From: Candidatus Bathyarchaeota archaeon
GTDB lineage: Archaea; Thermoproteota; Bathyarchaeia; Bathyarchaeales; Bathyarchaeaceae
Length of the DNA stretch: 8,137 bases
NCBI GenBank assembly: GCA_030669695.1
Contig: DAOVDC010000029.1
Coordinates: forward strand, 1 to 8,137
Reading direction: 5' to 3'
The position numbers were made by a program, and so were the translations under genes. The notes under the pieces were generated by a model. The model had not been told where the DNA came from, made no database searches, and was given only the letters and a program-made list of their open reading frames with translations. Positions 5,255 to 8,137 of this stretch are shown piece by piece (positions within the stretch are counted from its first letter, which is position 1; each line of letters begins with the position of its first letter).

Positions 5255-6319
5255 TTAGGCATGCAGTTTTTCCATCTTTTCCACTGGAGGCTTTCTTCGT
5301 ATAGTCCTTAATTTCCTTCGATAATAGGTTAGGGGATGCCGTATTCTTTTGCATATGGCATCCATGCTGTGACAGACTCCGTGGGTGCGTAGCGTGTCGC
5401 AGCGAGGGGGGATATATTTTGTTCGGGATCCTCTTCCGCCAGCTATGTGTTCAACTTGATATCGGGTTAGTCTTTCGTTGAAGTCGGAGACTGAGCTGAA
5501 GAGGTTGACAACGTCTTTTGTGGTCATGCCTATGTTTATTAGGAATGATGTTAAGGCGAAGCGGCCGATGTGGGAGACGTTACGACCGGACGCTATTGTG
5601 TCATATAGTTCCTTTATGCATGGTGGAAATGCGGTTACAATTACCTCTTTGGGAAGTTCCTCTAGTTGGATTTCTCCTCGTTTTTCTATGAACAGCTGTT
5701 TTAGTCGGTTTATGCGGTTCATCACCGCTTCAGGTAGTGATTCTATTTTTATGTCGAGTTTTACTTCTATGTGCTTTCGTACTTCTTCTTCTAAAAGGCG
5801 TGCTACTTCGCTTTGCATTAGGTAAACTTCTCCTTTTAGCATACGTCTGTTGATGAGTTTCCATTTTTTGTCGTGAAAAACTGTTGCACTTTTCAAAAAG
5901 TCTGTGTAATGGAGTGCAAAATCGTAGGTTAATGAAACAGCAGGGTCTTTGACAGGTTTTATCTTCCAGTTGAAGTTGTTTGCGATATATGTGATGTTGC
6001 TTTTGTTTTCGTTTCCAAGCATGTTAGAAACTCGTTTTGCTTCTGCTAGTGCGTATCTTCTTTTGATAAACGAATCAGCCGTTGCGGCTGCCATCATTAC
6101 GGCTATCGGAAAGGAGGAGATTTCGATGTCGTCGTTGGATGATTGTTCGGTTACTAAGCCCAAGAGAATGGCTTCTTCTATCCGTTTTTCAGCGCGGTCT
6201 AGTATGGATTTGTATTCTGGGCTTGTTAGGTCATTTATCTTGATGTCCAGTGTTTTTACGTATTTGGCTGCCTCTGGAACAAAAGGGTATTTGGCCCAGT
6301 CACTTTTTGTTAGTGGCAG
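5255..6319 (-). CDS. priL: DNA primase large subunit PriL, probable CUG start
   Basis: The regulatory, iron-sulfur subunit of the archaeal primase heterodimer; it stabilises PriS and assists primer initiation. Read from the CTG at 6319 it has 354 residues. The N-terminus is (M/L)PLTKSDWAKYPFVPEAAKYV, with the family motif YPF-PEAA at residues 11-18, so the first TTG (6163, codon 53) is certainly internal. In this frame a stop lies just inside the PCNA gene, and between it and the motif there is no ATG, GTG or TTG. The C-terminal domain shows the four cysteines for the [4Fe-4S] cluster: C234 (FPPC), C307 (PPRCDTL), C316 (HGVC) and C323 (ICKRIRHP, followed by LTYY). The last 25 residues are basic. 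The gene begins 22 bases after the PCNA stop, so the two are probably co-transcribed. Confidence 0.93.
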   Translation of the reverse strand: MPLTKSDWAKYPFVPEAAKYVKTLDIKINDLTSPEYKSILDRAEKRIEEAILLGLVTEQSSNDDIEISSFPIAVMMAAATADSFIKRRYALAEAKRVSNMLGNENKSNITYIANNFNWKIKPVKDPAVSLTYDFALHYTDFLKSATVFHDKKWKLINRRMLKGEVYLMQSEVARLLEEEVRKHIEVKLDIKIESLPEAVMNRINRLKQLFIEKRGEIQLEELPKEVIVTAFPPCIKELYDTIASGRNVSHIGRFALTSFLINIGMTTKDVVNLFSSVSDFNERLTRYQVEHIAGGRGSRTKYIPPRCDTLRTHGVCHSMDAICKRIRHPLTYYRRKLRTIRRKPPVEKMEKLHA

Positions 6320-6335
6320 TTTCCCTTCCCTGCCG
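6320..6335 (-). promoter_or_regulatory. Purine-rich leader before the priL CTG
   Basis: On the minus strand CGGCAGGGAAGGGAAA directly precedes the CTG at 6319. The GGGAAGGG element is a partial Shine-Dalgarno and is the only plausible ribosome binding site in the 22 bases between the PCNA stop and the conserved PriL N-terminus. Confidence 0.45.
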
Positions 6336-6341
6336 TAGTTG

Positions 6342-7097
6342 TTACTCTACTTCTATGCGGGGAGCCAAAAAGAATGATAATTTTCCTTCTTTTTGCTGTT
6401 TAAAATCTAGTTTCACGGGCATGTCTGAGGAGAATTCTAGCGTGACGATATCTGACGTTGCCGCTGCGGCTTTAACGATTTCGGAAAGGTAGCTTAGACT
6501 GAAGGTAGCTTTCGAGTTCTCCTTTGTTTCTAGGTCGAGGAGTGCGTCACTTCCTTTCTTCATCTCTATTGTGGCGCCCATGAGGTCTCCTGTTGCATTC
6601 ATTACCAGTTTTTCGTTGTCCGCCTCGATTCGAACGTGGTCGCTTACGAGAACAGCGTCTTCGATTGCTTCACGCAGTCCTTCAGTGGTGGTCTTAGCCT
6701 TTACGTTGAAGGCAACTTTTGGGGTAGGAACCTCTTCTTCTACCGCTTCCAACGTGGGCATATTGAACGCGCGCATGTATTTTCCTCTGATAGTTATTTG
6801 CAGTCGCCCCGTCTTTTCATCCAATGAAAGCTCGACGGATTCGTCTTTTCCCGCCCGTCTGAGCAGTTTTAGCAGCTCGCTCACGTTTATGCACAGTTTC
6901 ATAGTCTCGCTGGCTGTGTATTCGTCGAAGACTGTTTTTGGCCATTCGAAGTCTATCATAGCTACGCGTGATGGATCCATTGCACGGAGTTTGATTGCGT
7001 CTGGGGTTATGTCAAATGTTGCCTCGTCGATGAGTGTTGAAATTGTGGCGATCATATCTTTCAAGAATTTTGCGTCGGCCATTTTAACCTTGAACAA
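6342..7097 (-). CDS. pcn: DNA polymerase sliding clamp PCNA, probable UUG start
   Basis: The ring-shaped processivity factor that tethers DNA polymerases, FEN1, ligase and other PIP-box proteins to DNA. Starting at the TTG at 7097 it has 251 residues, the normal archaeal length, and begins MFKVKMADAKFLKD as family members do. Landmarks are LRAMDPSRVAMIDFEW (residues 37-52), the interdomain connecting loop around EEEVPTP (119-125) and the C-terminal APRIEVE. The frame also contains an ATG at 7139. That would add 14 residues (MAERLRVSVKGGLS) partly encoded by the Shine-Dalgarno AGGAGG at 7110-7105, and it has no binding site of its own. The TTG with a seven-base spacer is therefore preferred. 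Downstream, priL follows after 22 bases. Only one PCNA gene is visible; whether the ring is a homotrimer cannot be told here. Confidence 0.96.
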   Translation of the reverse strand: MFKVKMADAKFLKDMIATISTLIDEATFDITPDAIKLRAMDPSRVAMIDFEWPKTVFDEYTASETMKLCINVSELLKLLRRAGKDESVELSLDEKTGRLQITIRGKYMRAFNMPTLEAVEEEVPTPKVAFNVKAKTTTEGLREAIEDAVLVSDHVRIEADNEKLVMNATGDLMGATIEMKKGSDALLDLETKENSKATFSLSYLSEIVKAAAATSDIVTLEFSSDMPVKLDFKQQKEGKLSFFLAPRIEVE

Positions 7098-7104
7098 TGA
7101 TAAT

Positions 7105-7110
7105 CCTCCT
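7105..7110 (-). promoter_or_regulatory. Ribosome binding site placing the PCNA start at TTG
   Basis: AGGAGG on the minus strand, followed by ATTATCA (seven bases) and TTG at 7097. It lies inside the reading frame of the longer ATG-started version and argues against that start. Confidence 0.75.
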
Positions 7111-7137
7111 TTAACGCTTACTCTTAATCTTTCAGCC

Positions 7138-7149
7138 ATTTTAATCTTT
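7138..7149 (-). promoter_or_regulatory. Candidate TATA box for PCNA-priL
   Basis: On the minus strand AAAGATTAAAAT (7149-7138) looks like a TFB-site purine run plus a TATA-like ATTAAAAT. The expected start of transcription, about 25 bases on, is near 7116, just before the AGGAGG. If right, the ATG at 7139 is not in the mRNA. The match is imperfect. Confidence 0.35.
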
Positions 7150-7270
7150 ACTTGTTTCTATCCTGCTCGTTTAACTTCTACTCTAGCCTGGTCGTGCTAG
7201 GATCGAACTCAAAATCAATAATACAACAACGTAAACATCTCGGTATGATTGCACAAAGAAAGTGGGTCTC

Positions 7271-7284
7271 ACAAAAATTTTGTT
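7271..7284 (-). terminator. Possible terminator after TFS
   Basis: Immediately after the TFS stop the minus strand reads AACAAAATTTTTGT, an AT-only inverted repeat (ACAAAA/TTTTTGT) with a run of five T. This is a plausible archaeal T-run terminator separating TFS from PCNA. The rest of the 187-bp spacer shows only the PCNA signals. Confidence 0.4.
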
Positions 7285-7629
7285 TCAACTGTATTCTCGG
7301 AAAGTATAGTTACATTTGGTACAACGGAAAAACTGTGTGGAAGACTCATCACTCCCCCTAGTCTGCACCTGCCACACATAAGCCAACATATTCCCACACT
7401 TAGGACACGCAACCCTAACAGTAGGCAAAGTCCGCAACTTCTGCGCCTCCTTCCCAATCACAACCACACGCTCTTGAGACCCATGCTCTATAACCTTTGG
7501 AGTAGCCACAATGTGCACTGCTCGTTTTTTATAGCCACACTTCGGACACGAAAGCGCAACGGAGACCTTATTTCCCTTTTTCTTCTGGGCTGGAGTCAGC
7601 CTCATCCCACACTTGGGACAGAACTCCAT
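7285..7629 (-). CDS. tfs: Transcription factor S (TFIIS-like RNA cleavage factor)
   Basis: A 114-residue archaeal TFS, homologous to eukaryotic TFIIS and the RNA polymerase subunits Rpb9/Rpc11. It enters the RNA polymerase secondary channel and stimulates cleavage of backtracked transcripts. There are two zinc ribbons. The N-terminal one has C4/C7 (CPKC) and C28/C31 (CPKC). The C-terminal one has C75/C78 (CPKC) and C103/C106 (CTKC). The catalytic hairpin reads QTRGSDESSTQFFRC, with the acidic pair D94-E95 present, so the cleavage function should be intact. The classical motif usually reads RSADE; here RGSDE. The start ATG has GGTGAT five bases upstream. It follows the DUF99 gene after 42 bases and is followed by a T-run. 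Confidence 0.96.
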   Translation of the reverse strand: MEFCPKCGMRLTPAQKKKGNKVSVALSCPKCGYKKRAVHIVATPKVIEHGSQERVVVIGKEAQKLRTLPTVRVACPKCGNMLAYVWQVQTRGSDESSTQFFRCTKCNYTFREYS

Positions 7630-7634
7630 GGCAT

Positions 7635-7640
7635 ATCACC
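7635..7640 (-). promoter_or_regulatory. Ribosome binding site of TFS
   Basis: GGTGAT on the minus strand, matching the right half of the archaeal consensus AGGAGGTGAT, five bases before the ATG at 7629. An out-of-frame ATG (7634-7632) sits within the spacer. Confidence 0.55.
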
Positions 7641-7668
7641 ATTCCGTTCAGTTTCCTTACTTTCGCGT

Positions 7669-7677
7669 CTTTTAAAC
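7669..7677 (-). promoter_or_regulatory. Candidate TATA box for TFS
   Basis: GTTTAAAAG on the minus strand spans the TAA stop of the DUF99 gene. A start of transcription about 25 bases on (near 7646) would give a leader of some 17 bases with the GGTGAT site. The TTTAAA core is good, but overlap with coding sequence makes chance possible. Confidence 0.35.
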
Positions 7678-8137
7678 CTTTTCTTTCAATCGGGTCAACC
7701 CAGAGGCTATGATATGTGCTACTCGCAACGCTTCGGGAATATTGCTTCGCGTAGATGTACTCTTTAGAATCTTCTCTGCATCCTTCTCCGAAATCCCCAC
7801 AATCTGCACATACACGGCTTGTTCAGCGTCTCGCGTATGCACCTCTATTATCTTTCCAGCATTCTCCATTGCTCCCAACCGATTTTCATATTCAGGTAGA
7901 TTCCGAAGCGCTCTCCTTATATCATCGAGGTCTGGCTTCTCTCGTGTAACCGTTATGACAGGCAAACGTACTCTTTCGAAAAGCTTCTTTATATCCACCA
8001 TGTTGAAGCCGGCGAAGGTAACCCCGTTTAACATTACTACTCGAAGTTGACCATAATGAGGGGACGCGGTTATCATGGACGCTATCTTTTCTGTTGCATC
8101 CATTCCATCAATCTCCACCTCTGTTCGCATAACTCCG
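7672..8137 (-). CDS. DUF99 (UPF0215) family protein, 3' part
   Basis: The C-terminal roughly 154 residues of a DUF99/UPF0215 protein, an archaeal family of about 190 residues that is structurally related to endonuclease V (RNase H-like fold) but without a firmly known role. The frame is open through the right edge; codons before the ATG at 8130 read GV, continuing the family pattern DGV..TEVEIDG. That ATG is therefore internal, and the N-terminus, including the usual acidic active-site region, lies outside. Family features present are EVEIDGMDATEK, QLRVVMLNGVTFAGFN, then LPVITVTREKPDL and a C-terminal helix with EALRVAHIIASGLTR. It is followed after 42 bases by TFS. The function is unknown; a nucleic-acid role is only suggested by fold and neighbours. 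Confidence 0.9.
   Translation of the reverse strand, partial: GVMRTEVEIDGMDATEKIASMITASPHYGQLRVVMLNGVTFAGFNMVDIKKLFERVRLPVITVTREKPDLDDIRRALRNLPEYENRLGAMENAGKIIEVHTRDAEQAVYVQIVGISEKDAEKILKSTSTRSNIPEALRVAHIIASGLTRLKEKV

Noticed and set aside
5255..6163. PriL starting at the TTG at 6163
   Set aside because: Fifty-two conserved in-frame codons including YPF-PEAA lie upstream without a stop.
6342..7139. PCNA starting at the ATG at 7139
   Set aside because: The extra 14 residues include codons of the AGGAGG site, are unlike the family, and the resulting length exceeds the norm.
7170..7215. tRNA-like T-loop (TTCGATC on the minus strand)
   Set aside because: The flanking bases do not form a T-stem, and no matching acceptor or anticodon arm lies at the right distance.
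6571..7767. Long rightward open frames opposite PCNA and TFS
   Set aside because: They mirror strong conserved genes on the other strand and show low-complexity Ser/Arg-rich translations without family features.

Overview
This window looks like archaeal chromosome: a conserved information-processing gene cluster of the TACK type. Almost every gene is a single-copy archaeal/eukaryotic-type replication, transcription or translation component (PCNA, both primase subunits, a GINS subunit, TFS, aIF2-alpha, L44e, S27e, Nop10, a PAC2 chaperone). Candidate promoters are archaeal TATA boxes (TTTAAA cores), and ribosome binding sites match the archaeal anti-SD (GGAGG, GGTGAT). The moderate GC content and this gene order suggest a Bathyarchaeia-like member of TACK, but that placement is an inference.

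Layout: the 3' part of a glycine-cleavage T-protein gene (gcvT) runs rightward at 1-734. Everything else runs leftward. In transcription order (right to left): the 3' part of a DUF99 gene (8137-7672), transcription factor S (7629-7285), PCNA (7097-6342), primase large subunit PriL (6319-5255), a 189-bp spacer with interleaved inverted repeats, primase small subunit PriS (5065-3824), a Gins51-type GINS subunit (3821-3276), a roughly 300-bp spacer with a TATA promoter, then a tight operon L44e - S27e - aIF2-alpha - Nop10 - PAC2 (2976-748). The PAC2 and gcvT genes converge with 13 bp between their stop codons.

How it works together: PCNA, PriL, PriS and GINS are replisome parts (sliding clamp, RNA/DNA primer synthesis, CMG-type helicase accessory). 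The downstream operon supplies ribosomal proteins, initiation factor 2 and the H/ACA RNP protein Nop10. TFS rescues stalled RNA polymerase. The PAC2 protein is a probable proteasome assembly factor.

The most notable points come from careful start-site reading. Both primase subunits lack any usable ATG, GTG or TTG at their conserved N-termini. PriS is best read as starting at AUA, seven bases after a perfect GGGAGG. PriL is best read as starting at CUG after a purine-rich leader. PCNA appears to start at UUG after AGGAGG. The ribosomal and other genes of the neighbouring operon use AUG. The C-terminus of PriS also carries a module that visibly resembles the GINS B-domain encoded by the very next gene. 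I found no mobile element, CRISPR array, tRNA or rRNA.
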